From NCBI GenBank assembly GCA_026874595.1, contig CM049307.1:63208370-63272369 (forward strand): DNA of 64,000 bases, in the 5' to 3' direction. The stretch is from Sipunculus nudus. Taxonomy: Eukaryota > Annelida > Sipuncula > Golfingiida > Sipunculidae. Both the position numbers and the translations under genes were made by a program. The notes under the pieces are model-generated. The model did not search any database. It was not told where the DNA came from and saw only the letters and a list, made by a program, of their open reading frames with translations. Positions 28,001 through 43,000 of the stretch are shown here, piece by piece. The first letter of the stretch is position 1. Every line of letters begins with the position of its first letter.

Positions 28001-31000
28001 TGTCATTGTTTTCTTTCTTATGAGAGTTGTGGGAAAATGTCTGGTACGTGGGCAGTAACTTGTGGGCAGATGTCTGCACAGGCTTTTCCTGATTGGGTGT
28101 AAGTGGTTTAAAGTTTAACCATAAGCTAGCATCACAAGGTGTGAATTCCTTTGATTTTCCTTCATTTTCCAAGATATTTACTGTTGTAGAAAACAAACCA
28201 GGAATCTATAGGAATATTTGCAAATTGTAGATTTTAGATGATTTTCTAAAACTGTTCATGTTTCATGGCATATTGTAGAGGATCATACAGACAACAGTAT
28301 TAAAACACAGCATACTTTTATCATTTTTGCAACCTTACAGTAATAATATACACTATGTATATCCATTTTTACATGAACTAATTTGCATTTAATAATTTAT
28401 GTTTGGAAATGATTGGTAAATGTTGGTAATTAATATGGAAGATCTGATATAATTTATCACAGAAATCTTTGATTTTTGGGTAACATACAAAATATATAAT
28501 GAATTATAATATCAATCTAATTCATTTCAATTCGTCTTCAATCGGAGGCTTCTAAACCATGAAGGTTTCATTTTCACATTTATTTTCCACATGAATATCG
28601 CATATTTGAAACCATTGCAAACAAAAAGGTAGCCATAGTTGTCACCATGTTGATTGGTACCATAGGTTTGAGACAGTGACATGCAATTGTACCTATTGTC
28701 ATAAAGTCAGTGGGGAAACAGTGGCAAGGATCTGTATTGTGTGAAGGGTCACCCATTCTTGCAGTTCTATAATATTGTGGCTACAGATTATAGAAAATCA
28801 CAGAAACTCTAGAAATCTGCATTCTAAGGAATGCTAATTAAGCCTCTGCCATGTTGGATGCTCCCAAGACGGTGTTTGTATTAACTTATTTTACGCATTT
28901 GCCCAGGTTCATTCATGCGTAAGTGACACTACATTTGTGAATATTATTTGATGACTTTCTTGAATCTGGATTGTGCTGAATCCACACCAAAATATAACTG
29001 ATTTTTCCTTGGACCAATTTTGAAATGTTCAGAAAATGTCATGAGATTCTCTTCATGATTGCATGAGTTATGTTGTGAACAAACACACACACTCACACAA
29101 ACAGGAACTTGGATGAAGCATCACATGTGTGGCTTTCTGTACTAAGGCAACAGAAGCCAAGCACCACAGTGTTTGGAAGACACTCCTTGTTGGAGGGGTT
29201 GTTAAGTGCTGGGTGGACAGGCTTGTATCTTGACAGCACTTGGAGGACTTACTAGTTGGAGAGCTTGTTAAGCGTTGGTAGACGGGTGCTTCATATCCAG
29301 CTCAAGAGCAGTGGTAGGGCTGACACCTGTCAATACAGGACCAATCACATCCCGCTGTAGTCTCCATCCTCCATCTGTCCCAGCCCAGACATTCAATCAT
29401 ACAGGAGATGGATCACACTGCCCGATTCTGTTAGTTTTTAATATCTCTATCTCTGTGTTTGGATATGTGATGGGACTTGTATCATTGTTGTTCATATGTC
29501 ATTGTCAGCTATGTCAATTATATCATGAACAAGGTTGATGTTCAAAATTCAGGAATGTGCAAGTCAACAAGGGAAATTCTTGCAAGCCATATTGATATTG
29601 GTGCTCTTAAAAGAAAAGTTCCCCTTCCTCATGGTGACAATTTGAACAATTTTAACCCAATTAGTTTGCATGAAGTATGAGACACTTCTAACATTTCAAA
29701 GTCAAACCTTGTGTAAGTAATTACCACAGTTTCAATAAGTCAAAAACAACAGGGAAATTATTTAATTTTCAAAGTAATTTACCTGTTCAGAGTGCGTTTT
29801 TCTATAAGTTGAATCTGCATTCTGGACATGTAAAATTGTATTTACTTGTGAAATATTAAGTTACAGCCGGTAAGACCTGCCTGATTGCGCCCAGTTGAGT
29901 GATAGCTAGATTTGTCCATGAGAAAAATTTTTGTTTGGTTTCTTTTATAATACATGTATTTCTATTTGATATATGTATGTAAATTGAAAAAAGTAGAGAT
30001 AATGTAAGATTCTTATTCTAGATACCAGTATCATACATTTCAAATTAGATACCAGTAGCATACATTTCAAATTTTGACCATGATGGACAATTATAACTGG
30101 TGTATTAATTATGCAGTTTATCATTTTAGCTCTTGGTCTATAGTGCTTGGTCAGAGTCCCTCATCTGTTCGTCTGTTAGATTGGCATATTTGTACACTGT
30201 GTAACCTACAATCCAGTAAGATGTTTCAAAGTTCTCTTACCAGACCCCAAATTAGGTCAGCCCAACTCTGCAGTTCTTGGGTCAGTTCAGTGGATTATCT
30301 TCATCCATTCTTAATACCAAGATAATTAATGAATATTGTTTGAAGCTTTAACAAAATATGGATATACTGTAGTGATACAGAGTATTGGTATAATCTAGTG
30401 TAAAATCCAGCTGAATACTGTAAATCACAAAATATTAGGTCTTCTGTTCCTTTATCACCACCCTCAAACAACTGGTGCCTTTGCAGAAAATGTTAGCACC
30501 AATCATTCATTGTCATAATTTGATTTTTTTTAGTTAATTCTGTAGAGAAACCCCAGTTTAGATTAATAGGTTAAGGAGAGGTGCAGAGGATATGCTGCCA
30601 CATTATCAACTACAATTTGTTAAATTTATTGTCTAAGTTGCTGGAACTCTTTGTATATCATGATTAATTTTAAGAAAGAAAAGTCTTCTAAAGACTTCAC
30701 TTAATGAAAACATTGGAAATGAAAAGGCTAAATGCCTTATTTTCTGAAATGAAAGGAACAGAGAGAAAACTGTTTAATATAATCTCTGATTGAATGGAAC
30801 ATCAAAAGATGACACAAGATAAGTTTCATTACCCTCAGAGGTTGGCAGAGACTCTCATAAACACTCAAGCATCAAACAGGAAGACTTTCTGGATGAGGGC
30901 AGGTACCGTAGATCCGCGTTTTGCCGCCGCGGCCATAAAATAAGACTTACAGCCGAAAATCCTGACTTATATTTCTCGACAAGGAATGCGGCTATAAAAC

Positions 31001-34000
31001 GCAGGTTAGGCCGAATTCAAACATGTACAAGAGACTCGACGGCCCGCCAAAGGGCAATGGTCGATAATAGGCTGAGGAAGAAGTGAATAGTAGGAACGTA
31101 TATTTAATGATACTGCATTTTGTATATTAATTCTATTCATTATTTATTTTATAAAATGTAAAAAAGTAAACAGGCTTATATGTATTATAAAACTTTTCTG
31201 AGTCAGTCATAAACCACGGCAATTTTCACGCAATGATTGATAAAAGATCGATATTCACTCGCCAAATTATGCATTCTATCCAGACTAACGGTTGTACCTA
31301 TATTTGAGTATGGCTGCATTATCGGTAAAACATTATTTTAAGATATTACTTGAACATATCATTTCTTTTACAATAAACTGTAAAACAAAAGATAACCAAA
31401 GACCATACGTCCTTCGGCAATTAAACCTGCGTTCACGTTCAGATACCTTTTCGTTCATGAAATTGTCAATAGATGGCGCTCATAGGTCATAACCTCACCA
31501 GGCACGTTTTGCTAGCAGACGGTTCGGGCACCAGTGTACAAAAATATGATCAGCAGGACCCTGGGTGTACGCGTAAAGGCTCGACGCGGGATTGGCTTAT
31601 TCAAAGGTTTTGTCAAGGTTGTTAATTGACCGACGTTGTATAGAGTGTAAATAAAAGCCATCACAAAGAGTACCGTTGGCTTTGATGTCCCATTGAAATT
31701 TAATTAGACAGGGTAAAGGCGCAAGGCCAGCAAATTCCGTAATCATTTTACGTTGCATCTTTTGCCGGTTGACGGTTCGGACACCATTTTGCATATATTA
31801 TGATCAGCACAACCCGAGGTGTTCTGGAAATCACCGACGCGGGTGTCGTTTATTTAAATGTTTTGTTGTTAAATGACCGACGATGTATAATGTCTAAATA
31901 ATGTTTAAATTACAGTCGTCCCATACAATGCTTTGATGTCCCATTGAACTTTAATTAGTCAAGTTAAAGGCGCAAGATTCTCCGGCATTCAGTGACGTGT
32001 CAAATTAATTTCGTGGCCCTACTAGGATTCGTCTTGGATGAGTCGTCATAAACCGAACTAATTGTCATCTATTCTAATCAGGTAGATCAGGCGGTTTAAC
32101 AAATTAATTAAATTAATTAATTAGCAAAGCCAAGCAACATACACAGTTGCAAATGTCCCAAAACTGTTATGCCTGACCGTATATCAGCATACCGCAGCAT
32201 TCCTAGCTGCAGCCTAGCGTTTAAGAAAAGAACCTTTTTTCGTTGTGTTCCCATATCCCACCCGGCAATGGAACGTGGTGAGAATGTGTTGCGGCCATTA
32301 AGTAAGGTTTTGGGGATTTTTTACTCCAGTGAAGGAGCCTTCCAGATATTTTACGAACATGGGGTGCGGCCATTAGACGACATGCGGCGGCAAAACGCGG
32401 ATCTACGGTATTTTCTTTGATATTAAATGAACAACAGCTTCATGTAGCCCTTGAAAACAGTAGAAGGATATCAGTTTCAATTCCATAACAGAGGTAGGAT
32501 TAATATACTTGCTCCTACACAGCTTGTAAACAACATTATTTGTGTGTGAAGGGGAAAGTATTCAGCTGATAATTTTTTTTCAGTGATTTCATAATTTCTG
32601 AGATTTCTGAAATGTCATGGATTAAAAAACATTTTACACTTCCAAGTTTTGAAAGGACGTAATGAACTCCTGGTGCATTGGGAATTTAAACTTCACTGCT
32701 AATTGTTTCTCTTTGAATAGCTTTATGATTTTGTATTTTTATTTCAGAAAATTATTTACAATTTTGTAAATTTGGCTTTAGCACAGCTTCTCCAGAATAT
32801 AACTGCAGTTTCAGTTGCCATCAGCAGCGACTCAGTGTTAATGGACTTTAATAGATAGCAGTTAATGTAATACTGATGTAATATTATTTAGAGTATATAA
32901 ATCTTTGTTATCTATTGTTGGTGTGAAAAGCCCAGCCTCCCACACAACACCTGTACAAAAATTATCTCTTCATTTTGTTATTTCAGGATTTGTAGGTTTT
33001 GCCAATACAAGGAATAACTTTTTTCAGAACTGTGGTGTAATAGGATATAGGGTGTTTAATATTAAATGCAGTGAGGTTGTTTCAATAGAGAGTTGCAGCT
33101 ATTATGGACATCACTTAAATTGTGTTATGCACACTATCACTCTCATGATGCTTATATTTTAATGTTATACTTAGTCTCACTTTGTATCATTAAGGTTAAT
33201 TAGATTTTTTAGTCCTGCAGATGAGTCACATAAATATCTATCACATTTAGACTGGCACCATATAAGTATTAACCTACTGTGGCTGGTTTCATATTCACAA
33301 GGTAGACAAGGTTTAATCTTCACAATTTCTCTTATTCAGTACTTTGTAAGGTGTCATTTCAGCAATTTCACTGTACAGTAACCAACATTTATTATATTTA
33401 GATCTTTATACACCAAATTATTTGAATACCCAAGGGAACATGTAACAAGTTGAAAATCTGTCTTTATTAGTAGATATGAAAAGGTCTTATATATAATATA
33501 TGTCTTTGATATAGAGGCAAAATAAAAATTTGTCATTATGGTTTTTAGTATCAATCTTTGACGCTGCAGGAGGGGGCAACTTACATGAAATATCAGTTGA
33601 TGAGATGGTACAATGTTAATGTTAATCTGTGTAGGTTGTGTTTCATTCACATAGGTTTTTTTCACGATAATGACCCTATCACAAACAACGCAATATTTGA
33701 AACCCTGGCAGACAAAAATGCAACCACAGTACATCTTAATTTACATTTTAACAACATTAAATGTTTTATCAGCATCAGAACATGTAAGATATTGTGTAAG
33801 CTTTCTCAATGTAAAACCAACATATTCTACCTCTTGTCTAGGAATATTGTGATCTCTTATCCATAAATTCTTAGATTTTTAAATAATTATTCTGTGTAAA
33901 ATGAATATATATTCTGTCAGACATTTCCCAGTAGTTGACTGCTTTAAGCCATTTGATTAAAATATGAAATTACGTGTACAAGAGATTTCTTTAAAGACCT

Positions 34001-37000
34001 CAGGGTTATCACTTGAATTTATTTATGAATTTAAATAAGTCTTGATATTTATTAATTCAGTTTGATTTCTCAGTTCTGGTTTCATGTGTAATGCCACACA
34101 TGATATTTAGATCAGTTTACATCCACCTAGTGAAGTGCTCAAGTTTATTTTAGTTTATTGCTCAGTTGTTTCCGTATGATTCTAAACAAAAGAACCCAAT
34201 ATGCCTCATAAAATATGTATTTCTGTTTGCTTGCTGGCATCAGGTGGAAAGAGTATCGGCTTAATTAGATAGTGGTCAGAAGCTCTTCGCATGCCCGATC
34301 TACGCAAGCTAAATGATTGATCGTGCCTTAAACGGAAGAGTAAAAGTATCAGGCATAGTGGAAGAGCTGTAATCACTGTACACACTGGCGGAGGCTTAAT
34401 CATGGTGGAGAAAAAATCAATGTCTTTAAGCTCATGTTCCTTCAGATTGGCTGATCATAGAACAGGGGGACTAATTGTCATCACATTCTGGACCTTCAAA
34501 GACCTCGCTACTGTTAGGATCGTCACAAAGCCTCATTATGTATGCTGGCCAGATATGCCTCCTTTTGCTGTTAGAGTTTGCATCAGTTTTGGATCATGTT
34601 TCACATTACATTTTGTAAAAGAGATAAAGTGTACTTGTTGCACATGATTTCATATTTTTGTTATCTGTATGTTACACAGCTCAAAGAGAATTTAAGAATA
34701 AAATATTCCTCAAAAGGTCATACTAGGCTGTTTACCAAATATACAGGATAGAAAAACGGGCCTGTGTATTTATTATTAAAGTCCATTCCACCATCCAATT
34801 CCCCTTGTTTATTCAGAATAAATTTTTTTGCACAATATCCAACTTGGACTGTCTCAGTTATTCACCTGACGCGCCGTGTGACTGTGTTATGGCCAGGGAA
34901 GAACTCCCCTAATTCCCCGTTGTAACAGTATTCTATTTGAGCTCACCCTTCACTGTTATGTCACAATACTTCATATCCGGATCCAAGGAGGATAAACAAT
35001 GGTCACTTGTTATGGACACCATGAGGCACTGATATATATATATATGAGACTTGTCAACCAGGCTGTAAATTGAAAAATATCTATACCATAAGTAGGTATG
35101 GTACCAAAATTACTGAGCCTCTTTCAGCAATTGGTGCAAAATTTGTTTGGCAAGTTTTCATACATGGGGATAATCGAGAAAAATCATGGTGGACAGGGGT
35201 GGTGGAATGGACAATGGTCGTAATTATTCCTGCCCTCCTCCCATCTAGGTTTGTCTGATTGTTTGTTTGATTGTTTGAAAGATTTTATTGATTCAGAGAA
35301 TGCAATAAAAGTACAGTGATCAGGATGCAAGTATTTTTGCAGTGTTTTGAAAGGATTTGGGTGTAAGTCTGAGGAGTAAGATTTGAGGACATAAGGTGCC
35401 TGAGTATTATGTCGACAAAAATTTTTTAGACACCGTAGTTAACTTAGAACTGAGAGGTTAAAAGTAAGGAAAATGTTACAGATGCCATACAGAAAATATG
35501 TCTAAAGACAGTGGTACTTCCATTATGGTTGCATAAACTAATATACAAACAAAAATCTAACCCCTTGTTCATATGCTATACTTGTATACAAAAATACTCA
35601 TAGACAGCTTCAACTGAGCGTTGTGACCCTTTGGTCCCTTGTTAACTTTAGTAGACCTATCATTCTCGTATCTTGGTGGTTTTACCTTATTAGGGTTTGT
35701 CTATTGGATTGAAAGATGACTTCAACTTAAATCTACTTGGCTATCATTTTGTTACTCAGAAGTGTACATTTTGTGTCTTTGCATGTACTTTTTATTAAAC
35801 TGAATTTTTTTATCATGAACCTATGTGTTATTTGAGGAGGGTTTGCTTAATGCCTAAATTAATAGCACTGGAAAAAATCCTGATTCAAAATCAACCAAAA
35901 AGTTATTTAAAATTAATATGAGACCATTAAATTAAAATTTGTACTGAAGGTATACATATTTTATAAAATTTTCATTGATTTTCAAATGATATTGTAACAT
36001 TTAAATTTTTTTAATATTTTCAGTAGTAGGCTGTTTTAAGCACCCAATAAAACTAAATGACAATATCTCAAAAATGCATTTTCTTCTTTCCTTTGTCATC
36101 TGTCTTTCTTGATTAAAAAATTAAATTTGAATTTTTTTATTGAATCAAAATGTTAAATATCATATGAAATGAACGAAAATTAAATATATATATATATATA
36201 TTATCAGAAAGAACACTGTACCAGGTTTGAAATAATGTATACTTTATGTGTCTAATATGAATTTATAAGAACATTTGGACTGAGTTTAGATAGTTGGGAT
36301 TTCCCAATGATGCTACCTTTAATGTAGTCTTGTACATTGAGAGAATATACAAAAACGGTCAAAATAGTCACTGATGATATTTTGACATATCATATATCTG
36401 ATGTATTACTATAAACATTTCTTGTTTTTTTTCATGTGCTGCCTTCTGTGTCCAAACAGAATACTCAGTAAGTACCACCAATTTCACTGTGCTTTAACAG
36501 AGTAGGGCATTCCTTAAAATAATTGATCCTGTAATTGTAATCTTTCCATGAATTATGAAACCTTTTCTTTGAATCTTGGTATATCACTCTGCATTATAAC
36601 AATCTTTTCATATTACACAGACCATTTCTTGTGACAGTAAACACGTGCACACAGAAAGAATTACGTAATGTCCATTTTAAGATTTAATGGCTTTATGGAA
36701 ATTACCTAAATGATTGTTTGAGTTGCAGATGTCAGTTCAGTCCTTTGATATATCTTAAATGGAAGTCTCTACCCTGTAACATTAGGTCATCAGAAATCAT
36801 TTATAACCCTGAGTTAATGCTACGCCTTTTTAAAACTTGTGAGATGTTTATAACCCTGTAGAATTGTATATTACACCCAAGGCCATAAGTGCTTAATTAC
36901 AGTTGCCCTGTTCTTTGTTCATTGAACCCAAATTGCTAAAGTTACCAGAGTGACCCTTGTCCCTCCTGCATATTGTTATATATACAGCCTGTGTCCCCAT

Positions 37001-40000
37001 TTTGGGTTAGGTTAGACTGGTGCATGAACTTAATAAACTTTCTATCCATATTTGCCATAGTTGCACCAAATATCTCCTTGGCTTGGAATCCTGGCCTTTG
37101 TCAAAAATAGAGATTTCCTACATTTGTATGCACTTAGGACCTTCTCCAACATGAAAGGTGCATTCACATGGCTAAGTACTGTTGTGAAAACATGTTAGTT
37201 TACTGTATTTGTAGACCTCATTCACTGCATTACTTAGGTCAAGAATATAATGAAATCATGAAAAGGCCTGGGTCATTTAACAGTTCACTGCTAGAGAGCC
37301 TTTGCACTTTGTTTGGTGTCCTTTGGAATGAAATGCGTAGAGTTGAAAAGTTCAAGATACAAAGATACGGTACTCAGATTGATTGATTACTGTTGTCAGA
37401 CATTAACCTTAGTCATGTCACTGGAGGACAGCTGTGCATAATTTTGTATATTTTACAGTAATTGGTAGAAAGTGCTTATGTTTAGAAAAATTAATATTCT
37501 AATATTACATTCACTGAGTGACCCAATCTCAGGAAGTGGACATTTTTCATGATATGCCCATTTAAGAGCCTTGTTATTATCCACTGTTACTGGTATCCCT
37601 ACTTTAATACATTTATTTGCTAGTCATGTGATTTATCTTGAAATACTCTAAGCTAAATACATAGTAGATATTTTTATGCTGTATGTTAGATATATTGTTC
37701 ATCCTAAATATAATGCTATATGAAATTATGCTTATTAACTGTGTGAACATATTATTGTCCAGACTAACCAACTTTTACTCCCTGAAACCACACATTGTAA
37801 AAATGATTTGTTCTTGTGTAACAATGCGGAAGATAATTTCTTTTGCAATATGAATTCTTTTTGTTATTATTTTCCACTATGTATAGCTCCTGTAAAGAAA
37901 TCTCCAATTAAGAACTGGCATATTGTTTTTATACAGAATTATTTTGATTATGTTAAATCCAACAGTCACTGCTGTATGCAGTGCTACACATTACATATAG
38001 AGTCACCTGAGTCAGTTATATCACAAATTAAATAATGCAGTTTAACTTCAAATGCCATGATTTATATATCCACATTCTCAGGTTTGCCCCTTACTCGAGG
38101 ATCCATATTTATGAGATGAAAATTGTAATTCTTATTCATATTTGTCACTGTTATAAATTTGTATTTAAGTTCAGTGATTTCAGTCTAGAATATCAATGTA
38201 AACATTTTGTATAAATCTACTAATAAAAAAATTAGTGGTATAGTTATATAGCAGAAACATCAAAGTCCTAGGTTGTCTTTGAAATATGACACAATTCATG
38301 CAAAATAATGAGGTGAAAGTTTATATAAGATTAACCTTTCTCTCTGTTTCAGTGTTCTTTTATACCCAAGTTTTCCATCTACATAGAGACCAGATACGAA
38401 GACAACAATGGGTCTACAGAGAATGTAAGTCAGGTATCATCAGCAAAGCATGTCTGCCAATAAAAACTTGTATCATCAGCAAAACATGTCAGCCAAGAAA
38501 AACATGTTTTATCAACAAAACATGTCAGCCAAGAAAACCATGTATCATCAACAAAACATGTCAGCCAGTAAAAAAATCTATCATCAGCAAAACATGTCAG
38601 CCAATAAAAACATGTATCATCAGCAAAACATGTCAGCCAATAACAAGTGACCCATGGGTCATGACGCTCAGCTGACTGGGAAGAGATTCGCAAAAGAAAA
38701 TTTTATCATCTGAATGGTAGTATATACCCATTCAACTGAAGCATCAAACAGATTAACCAACAGGCCAGGATTGTGTCTGCATTTATATATATTTCAAAAA
38801 TAGAGAAAAAATGCGTAAACTTAAAAAAAAATACAGGTGGCTCCACCAGTCTGCAGAAACTAATTAAAACACTAAATGGTCAATATACATGGAAAGAATC
38901 ATGGTGATCTCTGCTTTAGTTGTTCAGATACTTCAGCTTTTGTATCAAATGTTCCATTATTCTGAGGGATACTTCGGAGTCCTATAGCTTGAAGGATATG
39001 GGAAACAGAGACCTAATTTCAGGTTCCACAGACACTTTTCATGGGCCTCCTTGCATAACAAGAATGAAGATTCTAGGTCCAGTTGTTACTATTTGTACCC
39101 TGTTGACAGATAACCACATCTTAAAAGGTCTCAAAAATAGAGAAAAAAATTCATTAAAAAATTGAAAAAAAATAGAGGTAGCACACCCAGTCTGCAGAAA
39201 CTGATGGAACACCTCATGATCAATATGTATGCGAAAAATCATGACCATCAGTGTTGTAGTTATTGAGATACTGCAGTTTTTGTATCAAATTTTTCATTAT
39301 TCTCGGGGGTATTTTGGAGCCATACAGCTTAAAGGATATGGGTAACAGAGACCTAATTTCAGGTTTCCATGGAGAATTTTCCTGGGTCTCCCTGTGTGTC
39401 AAGAATGAAGATTCTAGGTCCAGTTGTTATGATTTGTGCCCTGTTAACAGATGTTCATATCTTTAAAGGTCTCAAAAATAGAGAAAAAAATTCGTAAAAA
39501 AACCTGAACAAATACAAGTGGTGCCACCAGTCTGCAGAAACTGATGAAACACTCCATGATCAATATCCATGCAAACAATTATGGTGATCTCTGCATTAGT
39601 TGTTCAGATACTTCAGCTTTTGTATCAATTTTTTTCCATTATTCTGAGCTGTACTTTGGAGTGCCATAGCTCAAAGGATATGGGTAACAGAGACCTAATT
39701 TCAGGTTTCCATGGAGACTTTTCATAGGTCTCTCACTGTGTCAAGAATGAAGATTCTAGGTCCAGTCTTTACGATTTGTGCCCTGTTAACAGATGTTCAC
39801 ATTTTTAAAGGTCTCAAAAATAGAGAAAACAATTCATAAAGAATCAAAAAATACAGGTGGCGCCACCAGTCTGCAGAAACTGATGAAACATCTCATGATC
39901 AATATGTATGCCAAAAATCATGACCATCAGTGATGTAGTTAATGAGATATTGAAATTTCTGACTTTTCTGCGGGGTACTTTGGGGCCCCATAGCTCGAAG

Positions 40001-43000
40001 GATATGGGTAACAGAGACCTCATTTCTGGTTTCCAAGGAGATTTTTCATGGACCTCTCAGAATGTCAAGTTACAAATTTCTAGGTCCAGCGGTTACGATT
40101 TGTGCCAGGTTAACGAACGGACGGACAGACAGACAGACGGACAGACAGACGGACGACGGACAAAGGGTGATCGCTATAGTTCAGATGACTTAAAGTCAGC
40201 TGAGCTAAAAATTTAGAGCCATTTTCCCCCTCTGATATCACCAGAGTACCTAGCGTCGAGGACTGCACTGTAATTCTTGATGAGATGCTAGTATTTTGTC
40301 ATTTATGACAAGCCTCGTGGCCTTGGTTTTAACTCAACATATTAGTAAATTTCTCTGCATGTTTGTTGAATTACTGACCACATCATACAAGCATGGCTCT
40401 CACATGTTTCCGGATGAAAACCAACTTGTACTCAATACAGGAAATGACTCATTACCACAGAGACAGAGTTTCAGTTTAGTTTGTGAGTTCACAATATAAT
40501 CTTTTGTGTTAGATCATCACTCAAAGCCTAATATTAAGATTATCAGCTGTTTACCATGATATCAGTGCAACAGGATGGCAGTACATACCCCTGAATGGCT
40601 TGTATCATAACTCAAGTACGACCTATCAGTCCAGTATATAGGTCTCCTGAGTCATGTAATCACAGCTACTTACAGGTAACATCTTCTTATGTTGTGTTGG
40701 TGACAGGTGATGGAGCTGGAGGAGGACGAGCTGGGTAACAGAGAGGTTGTGTTCTTGGATATCGCTACAGACGACTGTCCTGAGAAATACTACAAAGAGG
40801 AGGAGGTAACAAATCAAATAAAAATTTATTAACAAACAAATTTATAACTGATATATATTAAACACAAAAATCCAAATCCAATTTGAAATATATAAAATAC
40901 AACCTCAGAGTTAATTTGTTTAGATAAAATCTCTGAAATTTTTAAAACTTACTCTTACTCAGTTTTCACTTGGTGTAAACCTCATCCATATATGTAACAT
41001 TAAAAAAAACAATAGATAGGAAATTTTGTAAATCAGGCTCTCTTCAGTTGAATGTAATTCTTGTTACAGGATCCAAAAAAGTTCACATCCAAAAAGACTG
41101 GCAGGGGACCATTACAAGAGGGATGGAGGGTAAGTTTGTAATTGATCTGTTTTACAACACTTGTGCCCTCCATGGATGCTAAAGCAAACAGTCTCATATC
41201 AAAATGAAGATTTTCCAGTCAGTGTACCGTATTTTTGTTTAACTGACTTATCTTTTTTGTTTTGCCTAGAAAACCCTTGATGAAGTGCCAGTGGTTGTTA
41301 CATTTCATCAATAAATCAATACTGGTCTATGTTGACACAGATAGCTGTCAGCTGCTTGTGGAACCCCTTCAAGCATGACTGTATTGCCAACTTATTTATT
41401 TACCATAGGCTTGGGGCAACTTATTTATTGTATCCCCAGACAAAGTCAGGATACTATGAATTCATGGCGGTCCCACTGCCGCCGCCGAAAAAACTTGTGA
41501 GTGGGATAACTCAAAAAATATTTCACTGATCTTTTTCAAACTTTACATTTGTATAGATATAGGTAAGGGGACGAAGCCTATTTAAAATGGGGTCATGACC
41601 TATGCTGGGAGAGTGACCTTGACCTTGAATAGGTCCATTTTTGCTGAAAATAACACAAATTCTTAAATATCTCAAGTAAGCTTGCACAGACTGGTCGCAA
41701 AAATCAAGGTGACCGAAGATCTTTGATAGCCTTGTGATATAGCGGAAACAGGTGGCGCCACCTATTATCCTTTTCTTGTTTTTACGCCTTTTAATACCCC
41801 TATAATTGCCACATTACAGTACTGTAAGCATTATAAGTCAGAAACTAATGGACAGACTTCTTTCATATGCACATGTAGAGAGATGGGTTATGGGATGAGG
41901 TCTATTTACATTTGGGTCATGACCTTTACCATGAGAGTGGCCTTGACCTTTAATGTGTCCATATTTGGTGAAAATCACACACCTCTTATGATATTTCCAG
42001 TGTTGATAGCCATATGGATTTCAAACGTGACTTATGTATGGCCCACCACTAAAGTAAGAACCCTATAGGTTTTAGGGTCATGAGGTCAAAGGTCAAGGTC
42101 ACAGGACTCGCATCTTAAAAGATACTGTGGATGCATTTTAAGCCAAACTTTCATCCCAGGTCTCCATCTTGAATATATAGCTCACTTGCCAATAGTGGAT
42201 GATCCATATCAATTTTTGGGTCACAAGGTCAAGGCCAAAGGAGCTATCTGTCAATAAATTAGTTTCTGGATGATAATTCCTGCTTTTATTGATGTATTGA
42301 TTTCAAACTTGACTTATATATGTCTTATTGAAAAAGCAAGACTCCAATTGATTTTGGGGTCATGAGGTCAAAGGTCAAGGTCACAGGACACATCTTTAAA
42401 AAGATTGTGGATGCATTTTCAGCCAAACAATTCATCTCAGATCTTTCATCTTGCACATATAGTTCACCTGCCAAGAGTGGAAGACCCCTATCAATTTTGA
42501 GGTCACAACATCAAAGGTGAAGGTCACAGGAGCCATCTGTCCAAAAATTAGTTTCTGGATGATAATTCCTGTTTTTATTGATGTATGGATTTCAAACTTG
42601 ACTTGTATTTGTCCCATTGGAAAAGCAAGACCTGAATTGATTTTGGGGTCATGAGGTCAAAGGTCAAGGTCACAGGACACATATTTAAAAAGATGTGGAT
42701 GCATTTTCTGCCAAACATTTCATCTCGGATCTTTCATCTTGCACATAGAGTTCACCTGCCCAGAGAAAAGAACCCTATCAATTTTGAGGTCACAAGGTCA
42801 AAGGTGAAGGTCACAGGAGCCATCTGTCCAAAAATTAGTTTCTGGATGATAATTCCTGCTTTTATTGATGTATAGATTTCAGACTTGACTTGTATATGTC
42901 GTATTGGAAAAGCAAGACCCGAATTGATTTTGGGGTCATGAGGTCAAAGGTCAAGGTCACAGGACACATCTTTAAAAAGATCAAGGTCACAGGACCAACA

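Noticed and set aside
33354-33734. 126-codon minus-strand frame
   Set aside because: No similarity that I can name, low complexity and AT-rich; overlapping open frames exist on the other strand.
38435-38644. Possible CRISPR-like array with 36-bp period
   Set aside because: Units are contiguous and similar along their full length with no unique spacers, and the sequence is an animal intron.
38286-38675. 129-codon frame overlapping exon d and the 36-bp array
   Set aside because: It uses a different frame from the conserved exon and owes its length to the tandem array.
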